From assembly GCA_018335795.1 (NCBI GenBank), contig JAGXRP010000002.1:1-53080 (forward strand): a stretch of 53,080 nucleotides of DNA, written 5' to 3'. Positions 41,320 to 50,743 of this stretch are shown here, piece after piece; the stretch's first letter is position 1; the number at the start of each line of letters is the position of its first letter. This DNA comes from Desulfobulbaceae bacterium (GTDB lineage Bacteria; Bacteroidota; Ignavibacteria; Kapaibacteriales; UBA2268). A program made the translations under genes and the position numbers. The notes below the pieces were generated by a model. That model was not told the DNA's origin. It saw only the letters and a program-made list of their open reading frames with translations, and ran no database searches.

Positions 41320-43368
41320 ATGAGTGTTTTAGTAGGAAAACAAACAAAATTGCTCGTACAGGGCATCACAGGTTCGGAAGGAACTTTTCATACTTCACAG
41401 ATGATTGAGTACGGAACTCCTGTAGTTGCAGGTGTAACTCCCGGCAAAGGTGGAATGTTGTATGGCGGAAAAGGGGACATAATGTTCAAATCAGCTGTGC
41501 CACTTTTCAATTCCGTAAGTGAAGCTGTAAAGAAAACAGGTGCAAATACATCTGTAATTTTTGTTCCACCACCATATGCGGCTGATGCGATTTTGGAAGC
41601 AATAAACGCAAAAATCAAAGTTATAATTTGTATTACAGAAGGAATTCCAGTTCGTGATATGATTCCGGTAAAGCATGCCTTGGATAATTCCAATTCAGTA
41701 CTTATCGGTCCCAATTGTCCGGGTGTAATTACTCCTGATGAAGCAAAAATCGGTATTATGCCGGGTTTTATTCATAAAAAAGGCAATATTGGCGTTGTTT
41801 CTCGCTCAGGCACTTTGACTTATGAAGCTGTAAAGCAATTAACGGATTTAGGATTAGGTCAATCAACTTGTATTGGAATTGGTGGCGACCCAATTATCGG
41901 AACTCAACATATAGATGCTATAAAATATTTTAACGAGGACCCCAACACACATGCAATCGTTATGATTGGTGAAATAGGTGGTTCGGCAGAAGAAGAAGCA
42001 GCCGCTTATATTGCGAAATATGTTCAAAAACCGGTAATAGCATTCATTGCAGGTAGAACTGCACCTCCCGGAAGACGTATGGGTCATGCCGGTGCAATTA
42101 TATCCGGTGGAAAAGGCACGGCTGAAGAAAAAATCAAAGCACTTAAAGAAGCCGGTATTTTTGTAGTCGAAACACCCGCGAAGATTGGTCAAACAGTTCT
42201 TGATTCTTTGAAGTTAGGGATACCTGCTCCCAAAAGAAAACAGGGGAGACCTCCGAGAGCCGAAGGTGCAGTTGTAAAAACTGTTGCTCCCGTAGTAACC
42301 GATGCAACACCCAAAAGAAGACCGGGAAGACCTCCGAGAGCCGAAGGTGCAGTTGCAAAAACTGTTGCTCCCGTAGTAACCGATGCAACACCCAAAAGAA
42401 AACCTGGAAGACCTCCGAGAGCCGAAGGTGCAGTTGCAAAAACTGTTGCTCCAGTAGTAACTGATGCAATACCCAAAAGAAAACCGGGAAGACCTCCGAG
42501 AGCCGAAGGTGCAGTTGCAAAAACTGTTGCTCCAGTAGTAACCGATGCAACACCCAAAAGAAAACCGGGAAGACCTCCAAGAGCCGAAGGTGCAGTTGCA
42601 AAAACTGTTGCTCCAGTAGTAACCGATGCAACACCCAAAAGAAAACCGGGAAGACCTCCAAGAGCCGAAGGTGTAGTTGCAAAAACTGTTGCTCCCGTAG
42701 TAACCGATGCAACACCCAAAAGAAGACCAGGGAGACCTCCGAGAGCCGAAGGTGCAGTTGCAAAAACTGTTGCTCCCGTAGTAACCGATGCAACACCCAA
42801 AAGAAAACCGGGGAGACCTCCGAGAGCCGAAGGTGCAGTTACAAAAACTGTTGCTCCCGTAGTAACCGATGCAATACCCAAAAGAAAACCGGGAAGACCT
42901 CCGAGAGCCGAAGGTGCAGTTACAAAAACTGTTGCTCCCGTAGTAACCGATGCAACACCCAAAAGAAGACCAGGAAGACCTCCAAGAGCCGAAGGTGCAG
43001 TTGCAAAAACTGTTGCTCCCGTAGTAACCGATGCAACACCCAAAAGAAGACCGGGGAGACCTCCGAGAGCCGAAGGTGCAGTAAATAGTACTGTGGGTAA
43101 CGAAATTACTGAAAATCAAGAAGCAAAAGCAAAAAAAGAAGCAGCTCCCAAAAAGCCCAAAAAAGTCATTGACACTTCGAGTATGACTCCTTTGGAAAGA
43201 GCAATTGCTCGCAGAAGAGGCAGACGCAAAAAAGGTATCACGGTAACGACTGCTAAACCTCCGGTTGACTTAAGACCGGTTGAGGAACCCGTTGTTAAGT
43301 TTCCGGAAAATCCCAAAAATGTGATTGTGTTCGACTCAAGCGATGAAAATCCGAACAACAATGAATAG
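41320..43368 (+). CDS. sucD: Succinyl-CoA synthetase alpha subunit with 11 AT-hook-like C-terminal repeats
   Basis: Residues 1-304 are a complete SucD, the CoA- and phosphate-handling subunit of the TCA-cycle ligase. They contain the CoA-binding [35 protein letters not shown] and the phospho-His loop [14 protein letters not shown] (His256). A normal SucD stops near residue 290. Here the frame runs on through ten full 27-residue repeats and one partial repeat (residues 305-588), core [14 protein letters not shown], each with a GRP flanked by basic residues as in AT-hooks. A further basic tail follows ([15 protein letters not shown]), then an acidic end. No stop or start signal separates the parts. 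A terminator follows 27 bp after the stop. sucC is not in the window. Confidence 0.95.
   Translation: MSVLVGKQTKLLVQGITGSEGTFHTSQMIEYGTPVVAGVTPGKGGMLYGGKGDIMFKSAVPLFNSVSEAVKKTGANTSVIFVPPPYAADAILEAINAKIKVIICITEGIPVRDMIPVKHALDNSNSVLIGPNCPGVITPDEAKIGIMPGFIHKKGNIGVVSRSGTLTYEAVKQLTDLGLGQSTCIGIGGDPIIGTQHIDAIKYFNEDPNTHAIVMIGEIGGSAEEEAAAYIAKYVQKPVIAFIAGRTAPPGRRMGHAGAIISGGKGTAEEKIKALKEAGIFVVETPAKIGQTVLDSLKLGIPAPKRKQGRPPRAEGAVVKTVAPVVTDATPKRRPGRPPRAEGAVAKTVAPVVTDATPKRKPGRPPRAEGAVAKTVAPVVTDAIPKRKPGRPPRAEGAVAKTVAPVVTDATPKRKPGRPPRAEGAVAKTVAPVVTDATPKRKPGRPPRAEGVVAKTVAPVVTDATPKRRPGRPPRAEGAVAKTVAPVVTDATPKRKPGRPPRAEGAVTKTVAPVVTDAIPKRKPGRPPRAEGAVTKTVAPVVTDATPKRRPGRPPRAEGAVAKTVAPVVTDATPKRRPGRPPRAEGAVNSTVGNEITENQEAKAKKEAAPKKPKKVIDTSSMTPLERAIARRRGRRKKGITVTTAKPPVDLRPVEEPVVKFPENPKNVIVFDSSDENPNNNE
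42232..43083 (+). repeat. 81-bp coding minisatellite, 10 full copies plus a half copy
   Basis: Units start at 42232 and every 81 bp to 43042. Copies are nearly identical; changes are mainly K/R, T/I and A/T/V codons. The near-identity suggests recent expansion or gene conversion. The reverse strand stays open in several frames across the array only because of the periodicity. Confidence 0.98.
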
Positions 43369-43394
43369 AATTGGATATTAATCGTCTAAAGTTT

Positions 43395-43427
43395 AAAGCG
43401 ATGTTACTAAACATCGCTTTTATTTTT
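43395..43427 (+). terminator. Terminator after sucD
   Basis: AAAGCGATGTT and AACATCGCTTT (43395-43405 and 43410-43420) form a perfect 11-bp stem with a 4-nt loop, followed by TATTTTTG. Confidence 0.9.
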
Positions 43428-43493
43428 GAAAAAAAATCAAATAATTTGAGATAAAAAACAAACTAATGTGTTATTATAATTATGGAGGACTCA

Positions 43494-43922
43494 ATGTCAA
43501 ATAAAACTTTAGCAATTATCAAACCTGATGCAACCGCCAAAAATGTAAGCGGTGAAATTATTGCAGCTATACAGCAAGCAGGATTCAGGATTTTAGGAAT
43601 GAAATTAACAAAAATAAGCCCGGAAGTAGCGGGAGAATTTTATGCCGTTCACAAAGAAAGGCCTTTCTACGGCGAACTAATTGCCTATATGACAAGCGGT
43701 ACTATTGTTCCACTTGCATTACAAAAAGACAATGCCGTCGAAGAATTTCGTAAATTAATCGGTGCTACAGACCCTAAAAAAGCTGAAGCGGGTACAATTC
43801 GCGCAAGATTCGGGACAGGAATCGAAGCAAATGCAATTCATGGAAGTGATTCTGACGAAAACGCTTTGCGTGAAATTGGCTTTTTCTTCCCCGAAAGTGA
43901 AATAGTAGCAGTAAACAAATAG
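43494..43922 (+). CDS. ndk: Nucleoside diphosphate kinase
   Basis: This 142-residue enzyme balances NTP pools by phospho-His transfer. The catalytic His116 lies in NAIHGSDS. NKTLAIIKPDAT begins the fold and FYAVHKERPFYGELIAYMTSG is the nucleotide-binding region. ATG 43494 is preferred because GGAGG sits five bases upstream; an in-frame ATG at 43482 would add MEDS. It follows the sucD terminator, so it likely has its own promoter. Confidence 0.97.
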   Translation: MSNKTLAIIKPDATAKNVSGEIIAAIQQAGFRILGMKLTKISPEVAGEFYAVHKERPFYGELIAYMTSGTIVPLALQKDNAVEEFRKLIGATDPKKAEAGTIRARFGTGIEANAIHGSDSDENALREIGFFFPESEIVAVNK

Positions 43923-43939
43923 CAAGAATTCGATAGTAA

Positions 43940-44476
43940 ATGGCAAAATTCGATACGATAAAGCAAGAAATAATCCACGAAAATCCTTATTGGATATATC
44001 GGAAAGATGAATACTTGATGCCTAATGATGAAATCGGCAATTACTTTTTTGTCGAGACACCGGGCTCGGTATTTGTAATTCCGCAATTAGATGACGGCAG
44101 ATTCATCCTTGTCAGACAATTTCGTTATTTGAATGGCAGATTCAGTATCGAATTTCCGGGTGGTGGAGTAAAATCTGAGAATAGTATAGAAGACAATGCT
44201 AAGAAAGAACTAAAAGAAGAAGCAGGATTAATCGCAGGTTCGTTCAAAAAAATTGGTGAGTTCAATCCCTTGAATGGAGTAACGAACGAAATTTGTCATG
44301 TGTTTTTTGCCCAAGAATTAAGATTTGAGGAAAATTCACCGGACGCCGGAGAAGAATTTTCAATTTTGACATTTAACGAAATAGAGATTGATTCGTTAAT
44401 CAAGAGTGGTGAGCTGTGGGATGGGATGACGCTTGCTGCTTGGAGTTTATATAAATTGTGTATCAAAGGAGTTTAG
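43940..44476 (+). CDS. Nudix hydrolase (ADP-ribose pyrophosphatase-like)
   Basis: This 178-residue protein has a Nudix box GGGVKSENSIEDNAKKELKE + EAGL, with the core K-E-L-x-E-E-x-G-L intact. The first Glu of the box appears replaced by Asn (GGVKSEN), with a Glu one position away, and the usual Arg is Lys. VRQFRYLNGRFSIEFPGGGV before the box and GEFNPLNGVTNEICHVFFA after it are typical of the ADP-sugar/ADP-ribose pyrophosphatase group. The substrate is not certain. It starts 17 bp after ndk. Confidence 0.85.
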   Translation: MAKFDTIKQEIIHENPYWIYRKDEYLMPNDEIGNYFFVETPGSVFVIPQLDDGRFILVRQFRYLNGRFSIEFPGGGVKSENSIEDNAKKELKEEAGLIAGSFKKIGEFNPLNGVTNEICHVFFAQELRFEENSPDAGEEFSILTFNEIEIDSLIKSGELWDGMTLAAWSLYKLCIKGV

Positions 44477-44479
44477 AAA

Positions 44480-45451
44480 ATGAAAGTATTGTTCGCCATC
44501 TTAATTTTGACTTTCCTGATTGGCTCGGGAAAAGTATATTCTCAACAAAAATCGAGCCCGGAAACAGAACCGTTAAAGTATTCAATCAGGGTTAATTTCC
44601 CTGTTAATGTCCATCATACTTATACATTCACTGAGATTTCGAAAATCACACGATATTTTAGTGACGGTACTTCTAAGCAATTCAACAGAGAATTGACTTA
44701 TTACTTTGGCTTGAGAGCACCTAATGATGCTTCCAAAGATGGATTCAATCAAATAGAAGTATCGGTAGATTCATTGCAATACAGGTTTTCAGATGGCGAT
44801 ACGACAATATTTTTCAATTCTCAAGCGGATGATATGAGAATGCCGGGGAATGATGATTACAAAATCGCCTCCATACCTTTAGGAATGTCATACATAGTTA
44901 CCTATTCTCCTTATAATGAAATTGTCAAAATCGAAGGTGATAGATTGGAAACTCAGAGAGAATATCTAACAAATCCCGCGACCGGACCGAGTGACTCTTT
45001 GGTCAAGAATACATGGCTAATCGGATTGTCAGATTTTGCACTTAGTAATTATTTTGATATTGTGAAATCAATTCCCCCTACATTCAAAGCGGCTAAGGAT
45101 ACATCTTGGACAACAGCTGTCCCTGTATCAATTGAAAATACACAATTTATTGATTCGGCAAAATTTACACTAAAGCAAATTACACCCAAAAATTATGTTA
45201 TCGAAGGTCAATCTACTAAATTTACGCCGCTGGCTACAAATGCCCGCATGTTCAATATTATGAAACTTTTGCATCTATCAGATGCAAAAGGCACTGCAAA
45301 TTACACGTTGATGATACATCCTCGTGGAACAGTGAACGAGTTTAAAGCCGTATATAAGATAGATTTAACTTATCCGCTATTGTCTGACGAATTTAAGCAA
45401 ACAATAGAAACAACAAGACATTGGAAATTAGATAATATGTATATGTGGTAA
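44480..45451 (+). CDS. Secreted beta-rich protein of unknown function
   Basis: This 323-residue protein has a signal peptide (LFAILILTFLIGSGKVYS, then QQ). The mature protein is beta-rich with no Cys and no recognised domain. IRVNFPVNVHHTYTFTEISKITRYF near the start and a final barrel-like stretch (GTANYTLMIHPRGTVNEFKAVYKI) suggest a periplasmic or surface protein of the DUF6263-like type, which is a guess. It begins 3 bp after the Nudix stop, so it is in the same transcript, and ends before a terminator. Confidence 0.6.
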   Translation: MKVLFAILILTFLIGSGKVYSQQKSSPETEPLKYSIRVNFPVNVHHTYTFTEISKITRYFSDGTSKQFNRELTYYFGLRAPNDASKDGFNQIEVSVDSLQYRFSDGDTTIFFNSQADDMRMPGNDDYKIASIPLGMSYIVTYSPYNEIVKIEGDRLETQREYLTNPATGPSDSLVKNTWLIGLSDFALSNYFDIVKSIPPTFKAAKDTSWTTAVPVSIENTQFIDSAKFTLKQITPKNYVIEGQSTKFTPLATNARMFNIMKLLHLSDAKGTANYTLMIHPRGTVNEFKAVYKIDLTYPLLSDEFKQTIETTRHWKLDNMYMW

Positions 45452-45498
45452 ACCTTTAAACATGTTTTTGCTATTTGGCAAAAATTGCTTATCTTAGA

Positions 45499-45537
45499 AT
45501 ATGGTATGGTATATATTATCATATCATATTTTTTTTT
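45499..45537 (+). terminator. AT-rich hairpin terminator
   Basis: ATATGGTATGGTA and TATCATATCATAT (45499-45511 and 45517-45529) pair over 13 bp with two G-U pairs and are followed by nine Ts. It lies 48 bp after the secreted-protein stop. Confidence 0.8.
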
Positions 45538-45576
45538 CAGGGGGTTTGCAGTTTCTAATATATTTATGATAATAAA

Positions 45577-47949
45577 ATGAACAAGAGAAAGTCCAATTTT
45601 AAGGAAATTATTTCGCCGATTGATGTAATACCTGTAATTGTAATTCTAATCGGTTTGTTGATAGCACTTTTTTTTGAGGATAGTGCAGTCCGACTAATCG
45701 GAGTCAGCGTAGCTGTACTCGGAGCAGTATCATTATTTATGCTGATTTCGCAACGCAATTCTGATGTTGTCCGAAATCCATTCCCAAAATCCTCCGAAGG
45801 ACAAGATTTTGAAGTGACTACAACTAAAGATTATTCAGGCACTCGGCGTACAGTAGAAAATTTCGAAGAATCTTTCGGCAAGGATGATGAATTCCCGATG
45901 ACTGAAACTGCCTATATGAAATTCGAATCCGACAAAGATAAAACTAATGTCCAATCAAAACAAGAAACTACAAAAGCCACATCAAAAACATACGTAGCCG
46001 AATCTCGTGCATCAGGATTTTCATATAACGAAAGCACTTCGGGAATGCGAATTGTCGGTATAACGAAACGGACTCATAGTGCTGTTTCGATTGCTCCTGA
46101 AGATTTAGCAAAAAGTACAGAATTGGAAGAAAAAATTCGGATTAAGGAAAATATCAATAATGAAAATACATATACAAATGTTGCTGATAACATCGAACAT
46201 TACGATGTAAATGAGCAAGAATCGCAACAAGAAAATAAACAGATTCATGATGTAGAACCTGTGAGCCAATCTGCACAAACTACTGATGAATTTGACGAAC
46301 TCGAAGAGATATATGAGGTTCAAGAAATGGAACCCATAATCGAAGAGATTGACGGACCGTTAAACACGAAAGAAGAAATAATCGAAGAACAGGCTGATAT
46401 TCCGATTAAACAACAAACCAAAAAATTTACCGAGAAAAAAATTGACCTACCGATTTCGGTATTTACAGAAATTGACCAAATACTTGGGGATGAACCTCGT
46501 AAGGAATTTGAGTACTTTTTATCTCGTATTTTGATCATTATCCGCTCTATAACGGATTCACGAACAGCTCTGTTCTTACTTGCCGATTACGATAATAACG
46601 AATTTATACTTGAAGCATTTGCTACAAATAAACCGGAATTGATTTCAGGCAAAAAACGGATACCAATTTCTACTGATATTTTAAGCCAAATATTAGGTAA
46701 TGCGAAACCAGAAATATTGACTGACATTAACCCATCTGCAGAACTTGATTTGATACCTTATTACAACCAATATTCTCAGACTATGTCATTTGTGGGTGTG
46801 CCAGTTTTTTGGGGAGAGCATCCCGTCGGTGTCTTATGTGCCGATTCAACTTCCAATGATGCATACAGTTCTTCAACAGTTGCATTTTTGGGACACTTCA
46901 CAAAGCTAATATCTGCACTTGTCAAAAGCTACACACAAAAGTATGATTTATTACAAGCATCAAAAACCTTGGAAGCTGTCAACTTGTTTAATTATATTGC
47001 TACATCGAGCAAAGATGGTGCAGAAAATTTGGCTGAAACAATCGTTGATTCTGTTTCGCGAATTTTTGATTATCAAACGACAGGTGTAGTTGGATTCAAT
47101 TCCGAAAAACAAATTTGGGAACTTAAAGCAGTAAAATCTGCTTTCAACTATAGCGTAGGTCAGGAAATTACATTCGAAGATTCAATCGTTGGAGAAACAA
47201 TTACCTCTTGCAAAACTTTAAGGTTTACATCAAAAGAAGTTAGGGGTGTAAGGCATACAAAGTTTGAACCGAAATTAGAATCCGGCGAATTCATCAGTAT
47301 TCCACTTCGCTCGGCAACAGGTGTTTATGGTGCGATGTTTGTCGAAAATGTGTCGGTTAACCATCTTTCAGATTTCGATGTTACAATTTTAGAGATTCTC
47401 GGAATTCACGCCGGTAATGCTATTGAACGTATGCACCTGATGGAAAGTCTGAACCGATCGCAACTTCTTAACCACGAAACTGGTCTGCTCAATCCTACTG
47501 CTTTTTATAAGCGAATCGAAGAAGAAATGGACAGAAGTCGAGACATGCATAATGATTTGACTTTATGTATATTCAAAATTGACAAGTATGCAGCACTCGA
47601 CCCTGAAAAGCATTGGGACCGTTATGAATTTGCTCAAATGATGGTTATCGAAAAGGTGAAAAAATATCTTAAAAACTATGAAAAATTTGGGCAAATAGAT
47701 GAATCCACTTACGGAGTACTTTTCGTTGCTAAGGAATCAAATCAAGTAAAATTAATTGCCGAACGAGCAAGAGCCGAAATTGCAAATACTGTATTAAACG
47801 TTGATGGAAGTAAATTTAGCGTTACTTTGAGCATAGGAATTGCAGGACTATCGAATTCCGACCACGATATTTCATCGTTTATCAATAACGCAGGTAGTGC
47901 ATTAAACAAAGCTCTCGAACGTACTAATAATGTGCACTTGTTTTACTAA
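45577..47949 (+). CDS. Membrane protein with two GAF-like domains and a degenerate GGDEF-like domain
   Basis: This is a 790-residue protein. Two membrane helices lie at about residues 16-56, followed by a long charged, probably disordered linker (about 60-285). About 305-455 and 470-625 resemble GAF domains, the second with SIVGETITSCKTLRF and EFISIPLRSATGVYGAMFVE. The C-terminal 160 residues have GGDEF-family layout (NHETGLLNPTAFYKRIEEEM to FSVTLSIGIAGLS), but the GGDEF motif is replaced by GQIDESTYGV near residue 708. Diguanylate cyclase activity is therefore unlikely. It may be a sensor with a pseudo-cyclase output. RNase R follows 15 bp downstream. Confidence 0.82.
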   Translation: MNKRKSNFKEIISPIDVIPVIVILIGLLIALFFEDSAVRLIGVSVAVLGAVSLFMLISQRNSDVVRNPFPKSSEGQDFEVTTTKDYSGTRRTVENFEESFGKDDEFPMTETAYMKFESDKDKTNVQSKQETTKATSKTYVAESRASGFSYNESTSGMRIVGITKRTHSAVSIAPEDLAKSTELEEKIRIKENINNENTYTNVADNIEHYDVNEQESQQENKQIHDVEPVSQSAQTTDEFDELEEIYEVQEMEPIIEEIDGPLNTKEEIIEEQADIPIKQQTKKFTEKKIDLPISVFTEIDQILGDEPRKEFEYFLSRILIIIRSITDSRTALFLLADYDNNEFILEAFATNKPELISGKKRIPISTDILSQILGNAKPEILTDINPSAELDLIPYYNQYSQTMSFVGVPVFWGEHPVGVLCADSTSNDAYSSSTVAFLGHFTKLISALVKSYTQKYDLLQASKTLEAVNLFNYIATSSKDGAENLAETIVDSVSRIFDYQTTGVVGFNSEKQIWELKAVKSAFNYSVGQEITFEDSIVGETITSCKTLRFTSKEVRGVRHTKFEPKLESGEFISIPLRSATGVYGAMFVENVSVNHLSDFDVTILEILGIHAGNAIERMHLMESLNRSQLLNHETGLLNPTAFYKRIEEEMDRSRDMHNDLTLCIFKIDKYAALDPEKHWDRYEFAQMMVIEKVKKYLKNYEKFGQIDESTYGVLFVAKESNQVKLIAERARAEIANTVLNVDGSKFSVTLSIGIAGLSNSDHDISSFINNAGSALNKALERTNNVHLFY

Positions 47950-47964
47950 TTCTCTTAAACTTAT

Positions 47965-50094
47965 ATGAAACGCGAAAAATTAACAACTCAACTTCTCGAT
48001 TTGATACTAAATTCTGAAGTTCCTCTGAGGCTTTTAGATATTTCAAAATCACTCGGAATTAAATCAGACACAGAAGAATATGCTATATTGCAAAGTTCTC
48101 TCGAGCATCTTATCGGAACAGGTGTAATCGAAAAGACCGCAAAACGAAGATATATTTTCAAGCAAAATGATTCCGACTCGACGATTACAGGCACCATTAG
48201 AATTGAAAATGATAAGGGAGTTATTGAGACACAACTATCATTTGCACCGAAAGTCAGCATTCAAACTCGAAATTTGAACACAGCGCTTCACGGCGATACA
48301 GTTGTAGTGCAACTTCATGCACAAAAAAAGGGCAAAAAAGCTCGCGGTGAAGTAACCAAAATCATCGAACGAAATAAAACAGCAATCGTTGGAACGATAG
48401 ATTATAACGGCTACTACTACTTCCTCATACCGGACGAAGCACATTATTATGTAGATTTTCTCATACCCGAAACAAAACTCAAAGGTGCAAAACTCGGCGA
48501 TAAAGTTAAAACAAGTTTATTGCATTGGGATGACCCTCTACAATCACCAACTGCTGAAGTTAAGGAAATAATTGGCAAATCGGGCATTCCCGTTGTCGAA
48601 TTTGATTCCATAATTCGCGAATTTGAATTGCCGACGGAATTTCCCGATGGAGTAATGAAAGAACTTGCAGCTGTAGTCCCTGATATTAAGCGAAAACCAC
48701 CCGGAAGGATGGATTTGCGTAATAAGCTCATAATTACTATTGACCCATTCGATGCGAAAGATTTTGACGACGCATTGTCCTTAGATATGCTGCCAAACGG
48801 TAATTACAAACTTGGAGTGCATATTGCAGACGTTAGCCATTACGTCCCCGAGAATAGCGAAACTGATATCGAAGCCCGTTACCGCGGCAATAGTGTTTAT
48901 CTTGTGGATAGAGTTGTCCCGATGTTGCCCGAATTATTATCCAATGAAATTTGTTCGCTCAACCCAAATGTCCCGCGTCTAACGTTCTCAGTTTTTATGG
49001 AAATTGATATGAAGGGTAATGTAGTTGATTACGAAATCGCTGAATCAATCATTAAAAGCAAAAGACGCTATAATTACGATGAAGTATTGGAAATTATTGA
49101 ATCCAAAAATGGTGATAACTCTCAATTGATATTACAACTTCACGATTTAGCCGAAAGGCTTAAGTATAATAGGTTTCGCAACGGTGGAATTAATTTCGAT
49201 ACTACAGAATTCAAATTCGTACTCGACGAAAACAAGCAACCAATCGAAGTTTTACTCAAAAGAACTACCAAAGCAACTTCGCTTGTAGAAGAATGTATGC
49301 TCTTGGCAAACCAAACGGTTACTCTTCATATCAAAAAATTGCGAAAAGAATACTTCATGGAATTACCCTTTCTATACCGCGTACACGAAGAACCTGACCC
49401 AAAAAGGATATCAGAAGTTTTGGAATTTATAGCTTCATTAGGACATAAAACCAAAAAGAAGAAAATTACATCATCAGATATCAATAATATATTGGAAAGT
49501 TTCGACGGCAAGCCGGAAGAACGTGTTGTGAACCAAGTTTTGATACGTTCAATGGCTAAAGCGATTTATACAGATAAAAATGTAGGTCATTATGGGCTCG
49601 GATTTACTGACTATTCGCATTTCACCTCCCCTATTAGACGTTATCCCGATTTAATCGTACATCGGTTACTGAAAGAATATGCAAAAGGCAAACCGTCGCC
49701 GGATAGATTAGTTTTTCTCAAAATGTTTGTCAAAGATTGCGGATTTCATACCTCAAGCACTGAAAGAACGGCAATGGAAGCTGAACGAGCTTCTATCAAA
49801 CTGACACATGCAGTAATGTCCGAAAAGCACATTGGGAGTTCTTTCAACGGTACTATAACCGGCGTTACAGGATTTGGATTATTCGTCCAAATGGATGATA
49901 TTTGGGCGGAAGGATTATTACATATTCGTGATATTAATGATGACTACTACGTTTTTGAAGAAGCAAAATACAGATTAGTCGGCAAAAGAACTAAAAAAAT
50001 CTTCGGTCTTGGAATGAGAGTTAGAGTAAAAATTATCAAAGTCAATATCAATAAACGAAATATTGACCTTGCTTATGTTGATAGTATCGAATAG
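47965..50094 (+). CDS. rnr: Ribonuclease R
   Basis: This 709-residue 3'-5' exoribonuclease of the RNB family degrades structured RNA. An N-terminal winged-helix region (residues 1-65) precedes cold-shock domains. The RNB catalytic motif is LIITIDPFDAKDFDDALSLD, with the Asp cluster that binds magnesium, and VHIADVSHYVPENSETDIEARYRGNSVYL follows. YSHFTSPIRRYPDLIVHRLL is diagnostic. A C-terminal S1 domain (about 625-705, GSSFNGTITGVTGFGLFVQM) and a basic tail complete the protein. It is followed by ribE at 6 bp. Confidence 0.97.
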   Translation: MKREKLTTQLLDLILNSEVPLRLLDISKSLGIKSDTEEYAILQSSLEHLIGTGVIEKTAKRRYIFKQNDSDSTITGTIRIENDKGVIETQLSFAPKVSIQTRNLNTALHGDTVVVQLHAQKKGKKARGEVTKIIERNKTAIVGTIDYNGYYYFLIPDEAHYYVDFLIPETKLKGAKLGDKVKTSLLHWDDPLQSPTAEVKEIIGKSGIPVVEFDSIIREFELPTEFPDGVMKELAAVVPDIKRKPPGRMDLRNKLIITIDPFDAKDFDDALSLDMLPNGNYKLGVHIADVSHYVPENSETDIEARYRGNSVYLVDRVVPMLPELLSNEICSLNPNVPRLTFSVFMEIDMKGNVVDYEIAESIIKSKRRYNYDEVLEIIESKNGDNSQLILQLHDLAERLKYNRFRNGGINFDTTEFKFVLDENKQPIEVLLKRTTKATSLVEECMLLANQTVTLHIKKLRKEYFMELPFLYRVHEEPDPKRISEVLEFIASLGHKTKKKKITSSDINNILESFDGKPEERVVNQVLIRSMAKAIYTDKNVGHYGLGFTDYSHFTSPIRRYPDLIVHRLLKEYAKGKPSPDRLVFLKMFVKDCGFHTSSTERTAMEAERASIKLTHAVMSEKHIGSSFNGTITGVTGFGLFVQMDDIWAEGLLHIRDINDDYYVFEEAKYRLVGKRTKKIFGLGMRVRVKIIKVNINKRNIDLAYVDSIE

Positions 50095-50100
50095 GCGATT

Positions 50101-50742
50101 ATGTTTACAGGATTAATTGAAGAAATCGGTACGATAGATTCGGTCAAGAACATTGGCGGTGGAAAGCATTTCACTATCGCAGCTAAGAAAATCATGGACG
50201 ATTTGAAAATTGATGACTCCGTCTCAATCAATGGAGTTTGCCAAACGGTAGTTTCTCATACAGATAAAACTTTTGAAGTAACCGCAGTCGAAGAAACCTT
50301 ACGAAAGTCAACTTTGGGGCATTTCAAAAATGGCGATAAAGTGAATTTGGAACGTGCAGCCGCTGTGGGTGATAGGCTCGGAGGACATATCGTTCAAGGG
50401 CATGTGGATTGCGTTGCATATATAAAATCAATCGAAAAGGAGCAAACAGGAATTCTCGTCTGGGTGGAATATCCGCCTGAATATAATAAATACGTCGTAA
50501 TTCACGGTTCGATAGCTATCGAAGGAGTAAGTCTGACAGTAGCGAGAGAGAACAGTTCCGCTTTCATGGTTTCCATCATACCACATACTTGGGATGTTAC
50601 TACATTGCGAACTTTGAAACCCGGAAGAAAAATAAATATTGAATTCGATATATTAGGTAAATATATCGAAAAAATGCTAAAACGCGAAAAAAGCTACACA
50701 CCAACCGGATTAGAAAAATTCATTGACCAACCGGATTGGTAA
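50101..50742 (+). CDS. ribE: Riboflavin synthase, alpha chain
   Basis: This 213-residue enzyme joins two lumazine molecules into riboflavin. It has the standard start MFTGLIEEIGTI and two similar lumazine-binding halves (VSINGVCQTVVS with LGGHIVQGHVD, then IAIEGVSLTVA). The trimerising C-terminal helix ends KYIEKMLKRE. No FMN riboswitch was seen because it is the third gene of a tight unit. Its end converges with the DUF1501 gene one base away. Confidence 0.97.
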   Translation: MFTGLIEEIGTIDSVKNIGGGKHFTIAAKKIMDDLKIDDSVSINGVCQTVVSHTDKTFEVTAVEETLRKSTLGHFKNGDKVNLERAAAVGDRLGGHIVQGHVDCVAYIKSIEKEQTGILVWVEYPPEYNKYVVIHGSIAIEGVSLTVARENSSAFMVSIIPHTWDVTTLRTLKPGRKINIEFDILGKYIEKMLKREKSYTPTGLEKFIDQPDW

Positions 50743-50743
50743 T

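Noticed and set aside
42143-43119. Long reverse-strand open frames (up to about 300 codons) opposite the sucD tail
   Set aside because: They arise in several frames at once from the periodic 81-bp repeat, encode only low-complexity repeats, and lie opposite a well-supported gene.
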